Assembly: GCA_966210725.1 (NCBI GenBank)
Contig: CBIHLN010000002.1
Location: 1-64,000 of the forward strand
Direction of reading: 5' to 3'
Origin: Lysobacter_C sp966210725
GTDB taxonomy: Bacteria; Pseudomonadota; Gammaproteobacteria; Xanthomonadales; Xanthomonadaceae
Length of the DNA stretch: 64,000 nt
The translations under genes and the position numbers were made by a program. Under the pieces are notes generated by a model. That model saw only the letters and a list, made by a program, of their open reading frames with translations, had not been told where the DNA came from and ran no database searches. Below are positions 35,381-43,727 of the stretch, one piece after another (positions within the stretch are counted from its first letter, which is position 1; each line of letters begins with the position of its first letter).

Positions 35381-36172
35381 CTACGCGCCGAACATCCGGG
35401 CCAGCGCCGCGCCCGGGTCGCGCTCGCGCATGAACGACTCGCCCACCAGGAACGTGTGGACGCCGGCCTGGCGCATCCGCGCGACATCGGCGGCCGAGGC
35501 GATGCCGCTCTCGGTGACCAGCGTGCGGTCCGGCGGCACCGCGCCCTTGAGCTCCAGCGTGGTGTCCAGCGAGACCTCGAACGTGCGCAGGTTGCGGTTG
35601 TTGACGCCAATCAGCTGGCAGTCGGTCTGCAGCGCGCGCTCCAGCTCGTCGATGTCGTGCACTTCCACCAGCACGTCCATGCCCAGCTCGTGCGCCAGGT
35701 TGGCCATCTCGATCATCGGCCCGTCCTCCAGCGCCGCGACGATCAGCAGGATCGCGTCGGCACCGATCATCCGCGCCTCGTACACCTGGTACGGGTCGAT
35801 CACGAAGTCCTTGCGGATCACCGGCAGGGTACAGGCGTTGCGCGCCGCGGCCAGGTACAGGTTGCTGCCCTGGAAGAAGTCCACGTCCGTCAGCACCGAC
35901 AGGCACGCCGCGCCGCCGGCTTCGTAGCTGCGCGCGATATCGGCGGGATGGAAGTCCGCACGGATCACGCCCTTGGACGGGCTGGCTTTCTTGACCTCGG
36001 CGATCACCGCGGCATTGCCCGCGGCCAGCGTGCGGTCGATGGCCGCGGCGAACCCGCGCGTGGGCGGTTGCGAAGCCACGCGGGCGCGCAGGTCGTCCAG
36101 CGAGCGCACGCGGCTGCGCTGGTCGATCTCTTCGCGCTTGCGGGCCAGGATGGTGGTGAGGATGTCGCTCAT
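35381..36172 (-). CDS. trpC: Indole-3-glycerol phosphate synthase
   Basis: A 263-residue TIM-barrel enzyme that closes the indole ring from CdRP in tryptophan synthesis. AEVKKASPSKGVIRADF, PVIRKDFVIDPYQVYEAR, ELGMDVLVEVHD and GVNNRNLRTFEV hold the catalytic Lys and Glu residues; ESGIASAADVARM is the C-terminal phosphate loop. It is a single-function TrpC, without a fused PRAI domain. ATG 36172 chosen as the first Met before SDILTTILARKREEI. It lies 103 bp downstream of a small ABM-domain gene that separates it from trpD. Confidence 0.96.
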   Translation of the reverse strand: MSDILTTILARKREEIDQRSRVRSLDDLRARVASQPPTRGFAAAIDRTLAAGNAAVIAEVKKASPSKGVIRADFHPADIARSYEAGGAACLSVLTDVDFFQGSNLYLAAARNACTLPVIRKDFVIDPYQVYEARMIGADAILLIVAALEDGPMIEMANLAHELGMDVLVEVHDIDELERALQTDCQLIGVNNRNLRTFEVSLDTTLELKGAVPPDRTLVTESGIASAADVARMRQAGVHTFLVGESFMRERDPGAALARMFGA

Positions 36173-36275
36173 ACGGTACCGGTCGGATAATGGGGTGGTG
36201 TCGTGATGCGCGGGTCGCAGCCTGCAGGCCGCGGGGCGGTTTCGAAGCGCTCGACGCGCATCATCGCGAGGGAGG

Positions 36276-36632
36276 TCATGGTGGGCATGGGTTCGATGGC
36301 GCCGCCTTTCCGTAGGCACGTTCGACGCGTGCCACGCGCAGCTCGAAATGGTCGTACCAGTGGGTGCGGCCGTACGCGCGCGTCGCCGCGTGGTCGGCCT
36401 GGCGCTTCCATGCCTGGATGGCGGCTTCGTCGGTCCAGTAGCTCACGGTGATGCCGAAGCCGTCCGCGTCGCGGCTGGACTCCACCCCGAGGAACCCGGG
36501 CTGGCGCGATGCCAAGTCCACCATGCGCGCCGCGGCGTCCGCGTAGCCGGCATCGTCGTGCGCGTTGCGCTGCGAGCTGAACACCACCGCGTAGTACGGC
36601 GGCTGGGGCAACGTGGCGAACGGTCCGCTCAT
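36276..36632 (-). CDS. ABM-domain (antibiotic biosynthesis monooxygenase-like) protein in trp operon
   Basis: A 118-residue protein of the ABM/dimeric alpha-beta barrel type: YYAVVFSSQRNAHDDAGYADAA, ASRQPGFLGVESSRDADG, ITVSYWTDEAAIQAWKRQADHAATR and the late HWYDHFELRVARVER. These folds act as small oxygenases or haem-degrading enzymes, or bind a ligand with no catalysis. Its start overlaps the trpD stop (36629-36632), so it is coupled to trpD and made with the trp enzymes. Role in tryptophan metabolism unknown. Confidence 0.85.
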   Translation of the reverse strand: MSGPFATLPQPPYYAVVFSSQRNAHDDAGYADAAARMVDLASRQPGFLGVESSRDADGFGITVSYWTDEAAIQAWKRQADHAATRAYGRTHWYDHFELRVARVERAYGKAAPSNPCPP

Positions 36633-37663
36633 GCCGCCGCCAGCTCCTTCGTCACGGCCACGAACTGTTCGAGCTTCTCGCGCGCCTGGCCCGCGGCGAT
36701 GGCCGCCCGCGCGCGTTCGATGCCGTCGCTGATGCTGTCGGCGACGCCCGCCACGTACAGCGCCGCGCCGGCGTTGAAGACCACGATCTCGCGCGGCAGC
36801 CCGCGCTGGTTGTCCAGCGCCTGCAGCACCATCGTGCGCGACTCCAGCGCATCGGCCACGCGCAGGTTGCGGCTGGCGGCCATGGCGATGCCGAAATCCT
36901 CCGGGTGCACCTCGTACTCGCGCACCACGCCGTTGCGCAGTTCACCGACCAGCGAGCCGGCCCCCAGCGACAGCTCGTCCATGCCGTCGCGACCCCACAC
37001 CACCAGCGCGCGCTGCGCGCCCAGCTCCTGCAGCACGCGCACCTGGATGCCGACCAGGTCGGGGTGGAAGACGCCCATCAGGATCGCCGGCGCGTCGGCG
37101 GGGTTGGTCAGCGGCCCGAGGATGTTGAAGATCGTGCGCACGCCCATCTCGCCGCGGATCGGTGCCACCGCCTTCATCGCCGGGTGGTGCACCGGCGCGA
37201 ACATGAAGCCGATGCCGGTGCGCGCGATGCACTTCGACACCTGTTCGGGCTGCAGGTCGATCGCCGCACCCAGCACTTCCAATACGTCGGCGCTGCCGGA
37301 CTTGGACGACACGCTGCGGTTGCCGTGCTTGGCGACCTTGGCGCCGGCCGCGGCGATCACGAACATGCTGGCGGTGGAGATGTTGAAGGTGTGCGCGCCG
37401 TCACCGCCGGTGCCGACGATGTCGACCAGGTGGCGGCGGTCGGCGACCTCCACGGGGCGCGAGAACTCGCGCAGCACCGTGGCCGCGCCGGCGATCTCGC
37501 CGATGGTCTCCTTCTTGACCCGCAGGCCGGTGAGGATGGCCGCCGTCAGCGGCGGCGAGATCTGGCCGCGGATGATCATCCGCATCAGGTCCATCATCTC
37601 GTCGTGGAAGATCTCGCGGTGCTCGATCAGGCGCTGGAGGGCTTCTTGGGGGGTGAAGGGCAT
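36629..37663 (-). CDS. trpD: Anthranilate phosphoribosyltransferase
   Basis: A 344-residue enzyme that joins anthranilate to PRPP. VDIVGTGGDGAHTFNISTAS is the PRPP-binding loop, KHGNRSVSSKSGSADVLE the second substrate loop, and NILGPLTNPADAP a conserved C-terminal motif. Stand-alone TrpD, not fused to TrpG. ATG 37663 was chosen over upstream codons; it begins MPFTPQEALQRLIEHREI. A REP cassette lies in the 245-bp gap between trpG and this gene, so the trp operon is interrupted by repeat DNA here. Confidence 0.96.
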   Translation of the reverse strand: MPFTPQEALQRLIEHREIFHDEMMDLMRMIIRGQISPPLTAAILTGLRVKKETIGEIAGAATVLREFSRPVEVADRRHLVDIVGTGGDGAHTFNISTASMFVIAAAGAKVAKHGNRSVSSKSGSADVLEVLGAAIDLQPEQVSKCIARTGIGFMFAPVHHPAMKAVAPIRGEMGVRTIFNILGPLTNPADAPAILMGVFHPDLVGIQVRVLQELGAQRALVVWGRDGMDELSLGAGSLVGELRNGVVREYEVHPEDFGIAMAASRNLRVADALESRTMVLQALDNQRGLPREIVVFNAGAALYVAGVADSISDGIERARAAIAAGQAREKLEQFVAVTKELAAA

Positions 37664-37721
37664 GGTGTATTCCGGTATGCGGATGGCAATGGCGCGTTGC
37701 GGAGTAGAGGCTTCCGTGCCT

Positions 37722-37896
37722 GTAGGAGCGGCTTCAGCCGCGATGCCTGTTGGCTTCACATCCACCTGTAGGAGCGACGTGAGTCGCGACCGAAAATCGG
37801 AGACTGCGTCCCTTCCGGCTGGCGTGATCGCGACTTACGTCGCTCCTACAAAACAGCAGTATCAAGATCAAAGGATCGCGGCTGAAGCCGCTCCTA
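37722..37896. repeat. REP cassette C, inside the trp operon
   Basis: The best-preserved cassette: outer TTCA-type units at 37722-37747 (forward) and 37874-37896 (reverse), inner GTGA-type units at 37768-37791 (forward) and 37826-37849 (reverse), all near consensus. It lies between trpG and trpD, which are on the same strand, and so would be transcribed as part of the operon. Confidence 0.9.
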
Positions 37897-37908
37897 CAAA
37901 GGAATGAC

Positions 37909-38487
37909 TCAACGCTCCAGGAAGTTCTTCAGCAGCGCGTGGCCGTGTTCGGTGAGGATGGATTCGGGGTGGAACTGCACGCCTTCCAGCGGGAATTCGC
38001 GATGGCGCAGGCCCATGATTTCATCGAAGCCGCCGGCGTCGTCCTCGGTCCATGCCGTGATCTCCAGGCACCCGGGCAGCGTATCGCGCGCCACCACCAG
38101 CGAGTGGTAGCGCGTCGCCTCGTAGCGGTCGGGCAACCCGGCGAACACGCCACGGCCTTCGTGGCGGATGCGCGAGGTCTTGCCGTGCATGATCGACTTG
38201 GCCCGCACCACGTCGCCGCCGAACGCCTGCCCCAGGCTCTGGTGGCCCAGGCACACGCCCAGGATCGGGGTGCTGGCACCCAGCTCGCGGATCACGTCCA
38301 CCGATACGCCGGCCTCGTTGGGCGTGCATGGGCCGGGCGAGATCACGATGCGCTCCGGCGCCATGGCCTGGATCTGTGCCACCGACAGCGCATCGTTGCG
38401 CACCACCTCGACCTCGGCACCCAGCACCTGCAGGTACTGCACGAGGTTGAAGGTGAAGCTGTCGTAGTTGTCGATCATCAACAGCAC
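37909..38487 (-). CDS. trpG: Anthranilate synthase component II (glutamine amidotransferase)
   Basis: A 192-residue class-I glutamine amidotransferase that feeds ammonia to TrpE. IDNYDSFTFNLVQYLQ at the start, ISPGPCTPNEAGVS (oxyanion loop), PILGVCLGHQSLGQAFGG (catalytic Cys) and EGVQFHPESILTEHG (catalytic His and Glu). The start is a GTG one base after the trpE stop; an ATG at codon 4 is possible. It may serve PabB as well. Confidence 0.96.
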   Translation of the reverse strand: MLLMIDNYDSFTFNLVQYLQVLGAEVEVVRNDALSVAQIQAMAPERIVISPGPCTPNEAGVSVDVIRELGASTPILGVCLGHQSLGQAFGGDVVRAKSIMHGKTSRIRHEGRGVFAGLPDRYEATRYHSLVVARDTLPGCLEITAWTEDDAGGFDEIMGLRHREFPLEGVQFHPESILTEHGHALLKNFLER

Positions 38488-38488
38488 G

Positions 38489-40009
38489 TCACAAACCCCT
38501 CGCCGCTTCGGCCACCGCGCGGAACAGCGCGCGTCCCTTGTTCATGGTTTCGTCCCACTCCTTCTCCGGGTCGGAGTCGTAGACGATGCCGGCGCCGGCC
38601 TGCACGTGCAGGCGGCCGTCCTGGATGACGGCGGTGCGGATGGCGATGGCGGTGTCGGCATCGCCGTGCCAGCCGATGTAGCCGATGCTGCCGGCATAGA
38701 CGTTGCGCCTGATCGGTTCCAGCTCGCGGATGACCTCCAGCGCGCGGATCTTGGGCGCGCCGCTGACGGTGCCGGCCGGGAACGTGGCGCGCAGCACGTC
38801 CGCGTAGCTCATGCCGGCCTTCAGCGTGCCGGTGACCTCGCTGACGATGTGCATGACGTGGCTGTAGCGCTCGATCACGAACTGCTCGCCGACCTGCACC
38901 GTGCCCGCCTCGCTGACGCGGCCGACGTCGTTGCGGCCCAGGTCGATCAGCATCAGGTGCTCGGCGCGCTCCTTGGGATCGGCCAGCAGTTCGGCTTCCA
39001 GCGCGGCATCGGCCTCCGGCGTCTCGCCGCGCGGCCGGGTGCCGGCGATGGGCCGCACGGTGACGGTCGGGGCGTCGGTGCCCATGCCTTCCAGCCGCAC
39101 CAGGATCTCGGGCGAAGAGCCGACCACCTGCATCTCGCCGACGTCCAGGAAGTACATGTACGGCGACGGGTTGAGTGCGCGCAGGGCGCGGTAGACGTCC
39201 ACCGGCCGGGCTTTGAACGGCACGCTCAGGCGCTGGCTGAGCACGACCTGGAACACGTCGCCGGCGCGGATGTAGTCCTTGGATTTCTCGACCGCGTCAA
39301 TGAAACCTTCGCGGGTGAAACCGGAGACGAAGTGCGACTCGTCCAGCACCGCGCCGTCCAGGGTGTCGGGATAGGCCGCGCCGCCGGTACGCAGCCGGTG
39401 CACCAGCTGGTCCAGCCGGCGGTTGGCCCGCGCGAATGCCTGCGGCTCGGACGGGTCGGCGTGGACGATCAGGTACAGGCGGCCCTTGAGGTTGTCGAAC
39501 ACCGCGACTTCCTCGCTGAGCATCAGCAGGATCTCGGGGGTGCCGAGTTCGTCCGGCTTGGGCTCGCCATCGGGCCCCGGGCCGGCCAGGCGTGGCTCGA
39601 TGTAGCCGATGCACTCGAAGCCGAACCAGCCCACCAGCCCGCCGGTGAAGCCGGGCAACCCGTCGATTTTCGGCACGCTGTGCGCGGCGCGCAGGCGCTC
39701 GACCTCGGCGAACGGGTCGGCGACCTCACGCGCGTTCACCAGCTCGCCGTGCTCGCTGACCACCAGCGTGTGGCCGGCGAAGGCGTACACGCGCTTGGCC
39801 GGCAGGCCGATGATCGAGTAGCGGCCGAAGCGCTCGCCGCCCTCGACGGATTCGAACAGGTAGGTGTGCGGGCCGTCGGCCAGCTTCAGGTAGACCGAGA
39901 GCGGGGTGTCGAGGTCGGAGAAGACCTCGCGGACGACCGGGATGCGGGTGTGGCCTTCAGCGGCCTGCTGCTGGAACTGCTCGGCGGTGAGCGTGTGGGG
40001 CGACGGCAT
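38489..40009 (-). CDS. trpE: Anthranilate synthase component I
   Basis: A 506-residue chorismate-utilising enzyme that makes anthranilate with TrpG. The C-terminal synthase domain has PIAGTRPRGETPEADAALE, LIDLGRNDVGRVSEAGTV, FPAGTVSGAPKIRALEVI and QAGAGIVYDSDPEKEW. The N-terminal domain would hold the tryptophan feedback site. ATG 40009 has an AGGAAG upstream; the frame extends further to a GTG at 40084. A short upstream reading frame with three Trp codons (codons 16, 18, 19, from ATG 40115) overlaps this start and is discussed among the findings. Confidence 0.96.
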   Translation of the reverse strand: MPSPHTLTAEQFQQQAAEGHTRIPVVREVFSDLDTPLSVYLKLADGPHTYLFESVEGGERFGRYSIIGLPAKRVYAFAGHTLVVSEHGELVNAREVADPFAEVERLRAAHSVPKIDGLPGFTGGLVGWFGFECIGYIEPRLAGPGPDGEPKPDELGTPEILLMLSEEVAVFDNLKGRLYLIVHADPSEPQAFARANRRLDQLVHRLRTGGAAYPDTLDGAVLDESHFVSGFTREGFIDAVEKSKDYIRAGDVFQVVLSQRLSVPFKARPVDVYRALRALNPSPYMYFLDVGEMQVVGSSPEILVRLEGMGTDAPTVTVRPIAGTRPRGETPEADAALEAELLADPKERAEHLMLIDLGRNDVGRVSEAGTVQVGEQFVIERYSHVMHIVSEVTGTLKAGMSYADVLRATFPAGTVSGAPKIRALEVIRELEPIRRNVYAGSIGYIGWHGDADTAIAIRTAVIQDGRLHVQAGAGIVYDSDPEKEWDETMNKGRALFRAVAEAARGL

Positions 40010-40154
40010 GCGGCACTTCCTGGGAATGCGACGGGGCGTGGACGGCGGCGGGCATCGGCCACCATCGCCAACCTGTGTCGGCACCGCAGGAATGAAGGGT
40101 CGCCCGGAGGTTCATGGGGCGCTACTTTAGCCGCTTCGCCGCGCGGATGCAGGC

Positions 40155-41174
40155 CTATGCCGGAAGCATGCCGGGCGCCGGCGCGGGCGCGCCGTCCGGC
40201 TCCGGCCCGGGCGCCTCGCCCGCCCCCAGCGGCAGCGGATTGCCGGGCGTACGCAGCAACGGGCAGCCCGGCGGCAGGTGCATGCGCAGGCGCGAGGCGA
40301 CGCAGTCGATGCGGAAGCCGCGCGCTTCCACCGGCTCGCCGTCGAGGTTCAGCACGAACGGCTCGGCGCCTTCGATCGCCACCCACGGCAACTGCCGGCG
40401 CACGGCGACGCGGTCGAGCGCGCCCTGCTTGCCCTCGGTCAGCAGCGCGCCGACGGTGGCGCCCACCTCGCCTTCCAGCTCCGGGACGATGGTGAGGTCC
40501 AGCAGGTCGTCGTCGATCACGGCGTCCGGGCACAGCACCTGCCCGCCGCCGGCCTGGCGCCCGTTGCCGATGCCCAGCGCGATGAAGCCGCCCTCCCAGT
40601 CGAATTCCGGACCCGACACGCGCGCGGCGATGGGCTCGATCCGCCCCAGCTTGGCGATGCCGGTGATGAGGTAGGCCAGCCCGCCGAGCATCTTCTTCAG
40701 GCCCTCGTCGGTCTCCACCGTCACCTGCGTGCCGAAACCGCCGCTGGCGAGGTTGGCGCACCAGTGGCGGCTGCCGTCGGTGTCGATGCACAGCAGGTCG
40801 ATCGGTTGGGCGGCGGTGCGGCGGATGAGGTCGAGGGCCTCGACCGGGTCCAGCGGCACGTCAGCCGCGGTGGCGAAATCGTTGGCCGTCCCCATTGGCA
40901 CCAGCGCCAGCGCGGGCAACGCGCCGGCATCCGCGTCCTGGCCGGCCAGCGCGGTCGCCACCTCGCTCAGCGTGCCGTCGCCGCCGGCAGCGATCACCGT
41001 GTCGACCCGGTTGGCGAGGGCCTCTTCGACATGACGGGCGGCGTCGCCGCCCTCCCACGTGACCCGCACGTCGATGCGGATGCCGTTGCGGCGCAGGTCG
41101 AGCACGGCCTCGCGCAGCGGCTCGTCGCCGGCGGACTTGCCGTTGAGGATCAGGCACCAGTAGGAGGCAGGCAT
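40155..41174 (-). CDS. YegS/DAGK-type lipid kinase
   Basis: A 339-residue diacylglycerol-kinase-like protein. AAGGDGTLSEVATALAG is the nucleotide-binding GGDGT motif, LVPMGTANDFA and LASGGFGTQV follow, and NLDGEPVEARGFRI is the C-terminal beta-sandwich motif, matching YegS, which phosphorylates phosphatidylglycerol and related lipids. A Pro/Ala/Gly-rich tail of about 30 residues ends it. Upstream of trpE on the same strand, with 145 bp between. Confidence 0.9.
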   Translation of the reverse strand: MPASYWCLILNGKSAGDEPLREAVLDLRRNGIRIDVRVTWEGGDAARHVEEALANRVDTVIAAGGDGTLSEVATALAGQDADAGALPALALVPMGTANDFATAADVPLDPVEALDLIRRTAAQPIDLLCIDTDGSRHWCANLASGGFGTQVTVETDEGLKKMLGGLAYLITGIAKLGRIEPIAARVSGPEFDWEGGFIALGIGNGRQAGGGQVLCPDAVIDDDLLDLTIVPELEGEVGATVGALLTEGKQGALDRVAVRRQLPWVAIEGAEPFVLNLDGEPVEARGFRIDCVASRLRMHLPPGCPLLRTPGNPLPLGAGEAPGPEPDGAPAPAPGMLPA

Positions 41175-41413
41175 GGGGCGCGCGTGCGGGGGCGGTGGGG
41201 CAGGCTAGCAACGCCGCGCCAAGCGGAAGTGAAACCCCTCCCTTCGCGGCCGTGCGGCGACACGCGCGCGACACGCCGGTGTCATCACGCGGTCATCGGA
41301 CGCGCGGAGCATGGGAGTCCATTCCCAGGGACGACGGGCGGAGGCAGGATCGCCTCCAATCTTCCAGACCGGTGCCGGCGACGGCATCGGCCTTTCCACG
41401 TGCGGACGCGTGC

Positions 41414-42085
41414 TCAGCGCACGCCGGCAACGGCCGACTTCATCCGCCCGATCACGTCCTGGTAGTCGTCGGCATTGAAGATCGCCGAGCCGGCGACGAA
41501 GGTGTCCGCGCCGGCCGCCGCGATCTCGGAGATGTTGTCGGCCTTCACCCCGCCATCGATCTCCAGCCGGATCGCCCTGCCGCTGCGGTCGATCATTTCG
41601 CGCACCCGGCGCAGCTTGTCCAGCGCCGAGGGGATGAACGACTGCCCGCCGAAGCCCGGGTTGACCGACATCAGCAGCACCAGGTCCAGCTCGTCCAGGA
41701 CCCACTCCAGCACCTCGACCGGCGTGGCCGGGTTCAGCACCAGCCCGGCCTGGCAGCCGTGCGACCTGATCAGCTGCACGGTGCGGTGCACGTGCGCGCT
41801 GGCCTCGGGGTGGAAGCTGATGACGGACGCGCCGGCCTTGGCGAAGTCCGGGACGATGCGGTCGACCGGCTCCACCATCAGGTGCACGTCGATCGGCGCG
41901 GTGACGCCGTGCTTGCGCAGCGCCTCGCAGACCATCGGACCGATGGTGAGGTTGGGCACGTAGTGGTTGTCCATCACGTCGAAATGCACCCAGTCCGCAC
42001 CCGCGGCCAGGACGGCGTCGACCTCTTCGCCGAGGCGGGCGAAGTTGGCCGAAAGGATGGAGGGGGCGATGACGGTGGGTTGCAT
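41414..42085 (-). CDS. rpe: Ribulose-phosphate 3-epimerase
   Basis: A 223-residue TIM-barrel enzyme of the pentose phosphate pathway that interconverts ribulose- and xylulose-5-phosphate. IAPSILSANFARLGEE, VHFDVMDNHYVPNLTIG, DVHLMVEPVDR, LMSVNPGFGGQSFIP and EIDGGVKADN supply the metal-binding His/Asp residues and phosphate loop. ATG 42085 is the natural start; the frame extends upstream across the promoter region of the divergent barrel-protein gene. rpe often precedes trp genes in proteobacteria, as here. Confidence 0.96.
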   Translation of the reverse strand: MQPTVIAPSILSANFARLGEEVDAVLAAGADWVHFDVMDNHYVPNLTIGPMVCEALRKHGVTAPIDVHLMVEPVDRIVPDFAKAGASVISFHPEASAHVHRTVQLIRSHGCQAGLVLNPATPVEVLEWVLDELDLVLLMSVNPGFGGQSFIPSALDKLRRVREMIDRSGRAIRLEIDGGVKADNISEIAAAGADTFVAGSAIFNADDYQDVIGRMKSAVAGVR

Positions 42086-42353
42086 GGCGGCGCTCGCGGA
42101 AGGCAGGCGCCCATTGTCGCCGTCGGCGGCCGGCGACGAAAGCGTGATGCGCGTCGCGTCGCCGCTCAGCAAGGTGAGGGGCACGTCAGGGCTGGCTGCA
42201 TCCGGCTGTGCACGATGCCCGTACCGCAGCAGGTCCGTGTCCGATCCCCCGATGACACGCATGCCATGCGTGCATGCACGGGACGCGGTCGACTGCGTTG
42301 GCGGCACCGGGCACTGCGTCGGCGCCGCCGCCCCCCAAAACAAGGAGTACCGA

Positions 42354-43199
42354 ATGAACCGTCCCCGTTCCCTGCTGTTGGCTTCACTCGCACTGGCCAC
42401 CGCGCCGGCCTTCGCGCAATCGGCGCAGTACGACTCCACCTGGACCGGCGGCTACGTCGGCGGCTACGCCGGTGGTGTGTTCGACCCGGATGACGGCAAC
42501 GACCGCTTCCTGTTCGACACCGACCTGGACGGCACGTACGACGACACCGTGCGCACCGGTGCGGGCGCGGATGCGTTTTCGCCCGGCGTCTGCAATGGCG
42601 TGGCGCGCGGCCCCACCCCCGATGCCGGATGCAACGGCAACAACGGTGGCGCCGAATGGGGCCTGCGGCTGGGCTACGACTGGCAGATGGGCGATGTCGT
42701 GTTCGGCATCGTCGGCGACTACGGCTGGAACGACGCGCGCGACGCGGTGACCGCCTTCAGCACCACGCCGGCGAGCTACACCATGCTGCGCAAGGTCGAC
42801 ACGATGGCGGCCATCCGCGGCCGGCTGGGCCTGGCGTTCGGCGGCGGCAGCTACGCCGACAACCTGGTCTACGTCACCGCCGGCTATGCGCAGGCCGACA
42901 TCGAAAACAGCTTCCAGACCAGCAACGGCGTCAACACCTTCACCACCAACGGCGACAGCGATGCCGACGGCACCCAGTACGGCATCGGCTACGAGCGCAA
43001 GTTCAATCCGAACTTCGCGCTGGGCATCGAGTACCTGCGCACCAACCTGGACGACGACGAGTACCGCGTGCGTGCCGGGGGCCCGGCGCCGGCCACCAAC
43101 CCGTTCATCCTGGTCAACGCCGACGGCACGGACATGCGCCGCAGCGACACCGGCTTCGACCTGGACAGCCTGCGGCTGACCGCCACCTACCGGTTCTGA
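42354..43199 (+). CDS. Outer-membrane beta-barrel protein
   Basis: A 281-residue exported protein: signal peptide LLLASLALATAPAFAQ, then a barrel of about eight strands with alternating aromatic and polar residues and a final strand ending in Phe (LRLTATYRF), the signal for BAM-dependent assembly. Features such as GGYVGGYAGGVF, GLRLGYDWQMGDVVFGI, YVTAGYAQADI and GIEYLRTNL recall the Omp25/porin-like family in proteobacteria. A Cys pair (about 79 and 92) may form a disulfide in the first long outer loop. SD AAGGAG precedes ATG 42354. Divergent from rpe. Confidence 0.85.
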   Translation: MNRPRSLLLASLALATAPAFAQSAQYDSTWTGGYVGGYAGGVFDPDDGNDRFLFDTDLDGTYDDTVRTGAGADAFSPGVCNGVARGPTPDAGCNGNNGGAEWGLRLGYDWQMGDVVFGIVGDYGWNDARDAVTAFSTTPASYTMLRKVDTMAAIRGRLGLAFGGGSYADNLVYVTAGYAQADIENSFQTSNGVNTFTTNGDSDADGTQYGIGYERKFNPNFALGIEYLRTNLDDDEYRVRAGGPAPATNPFILVNADGTDMRRSDTGFDLDSLRLTATYRF

Positions 43200-43206
43200 C
43201 CGGCGC

Positions 43207-43245
43207 GGCCCTGCGCGAGGGGCTCAGGTCCCCTTGCGCAGGGCC
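43207..43245. terminator. Very stable hairpin spanning the ends of two convergent genes
   Basis: A 16-bp stem (one G-U pair) with a 7-base loop: arms at 43207-43222 and 43230-43245. It begins 7 bp after the stop of the barrel protein; the loop holds the stop codon of the J-domain gene on the other strand and one arm encodes its last residues. There is only a short T stretch after it. It probably terminates both transcripts or protects their ends. Confidence 0.65.
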
Positions 43246-43559
43246 TTGATGCGGTCGTAGGCGCCGTTGATCTCGCGCGCCTTGGTCTCGGCCTGGCGGC
43301 GCAGTTCGGGCGCGGCACCGGCGACGCGGTCGGGGTGGTACTGGGCGATCAGGCGGCGGTAGGCCTGGTCGACCTCGGCGTCGCTGGCGTCGGACGTCAG
43401 CCCCAGTTGCGCGTAGGGGTTGTCGCGGCGCAGCTTGAACCAGTCGGTATCGAAGGCATGGCCTATCAGGAGGCCGATCAACGCGCCCAGCAGCGGGTTG
43501 ACGCGGAACAGGGCCGCGCCGGCCAGTGCACCCAGCAGTTTTCCGTACCAGCGTTTCAT
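43224..43559 (-). CDS. Membrane-anchored J-domain (DnaJ-like) protein
   Basis: A 111-residue protein with a short basic start (MKRWYGK), two close hydrophobic stretches (about 8-35) that could anchor it, and a J domain from about 45: NPYAQLGLTSDASDAEVDQAYRR, then the intact HPD motif in IAQYHPDRV. It resembles a shortened DjlA without the N-terminal TerB part. J domains stimulate Hsp70 ATPase, so it probably recruits DnaK to the membrane. ATG 43559 chosen because upstream sequence runs antisense through purC. The 3' end lies within a strong hairpin. Confidence 0.85.
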   Translation of the reverse strand: MKRWYGKLLGALAGAALFRVNPLLGALIGLLIGHAFDTDWFKLRRDNPYAQLGLTSDASDAEVDQAYRRLIAQYHPDRVAGAAPELRRQAETKAREINGAYDRIKALRKGT

Positions 43560-43727
43560 GCCGCGGGGCTCCGGGAAGGCGGTCGAGGGCGCGGCGGGAA
43601 GGGGCCGCGCGACGGGGCGCGAGTGTACCTGCACCCGGCCGCCGACCGGCGTACACTGCCCGGCCCCGTCGCGCGGGCGCGCGATGCGCTGCCGCCGACG
43701 GGGCCTGCGCCACCTGGGGGCTACACG

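Noticed and set aside
38468..40495. Plus-strand open frame across trpE
   Set aside because: Low-complexity Arg/Ala/Val sequence with no family motif; codon-position shadow of trpE.
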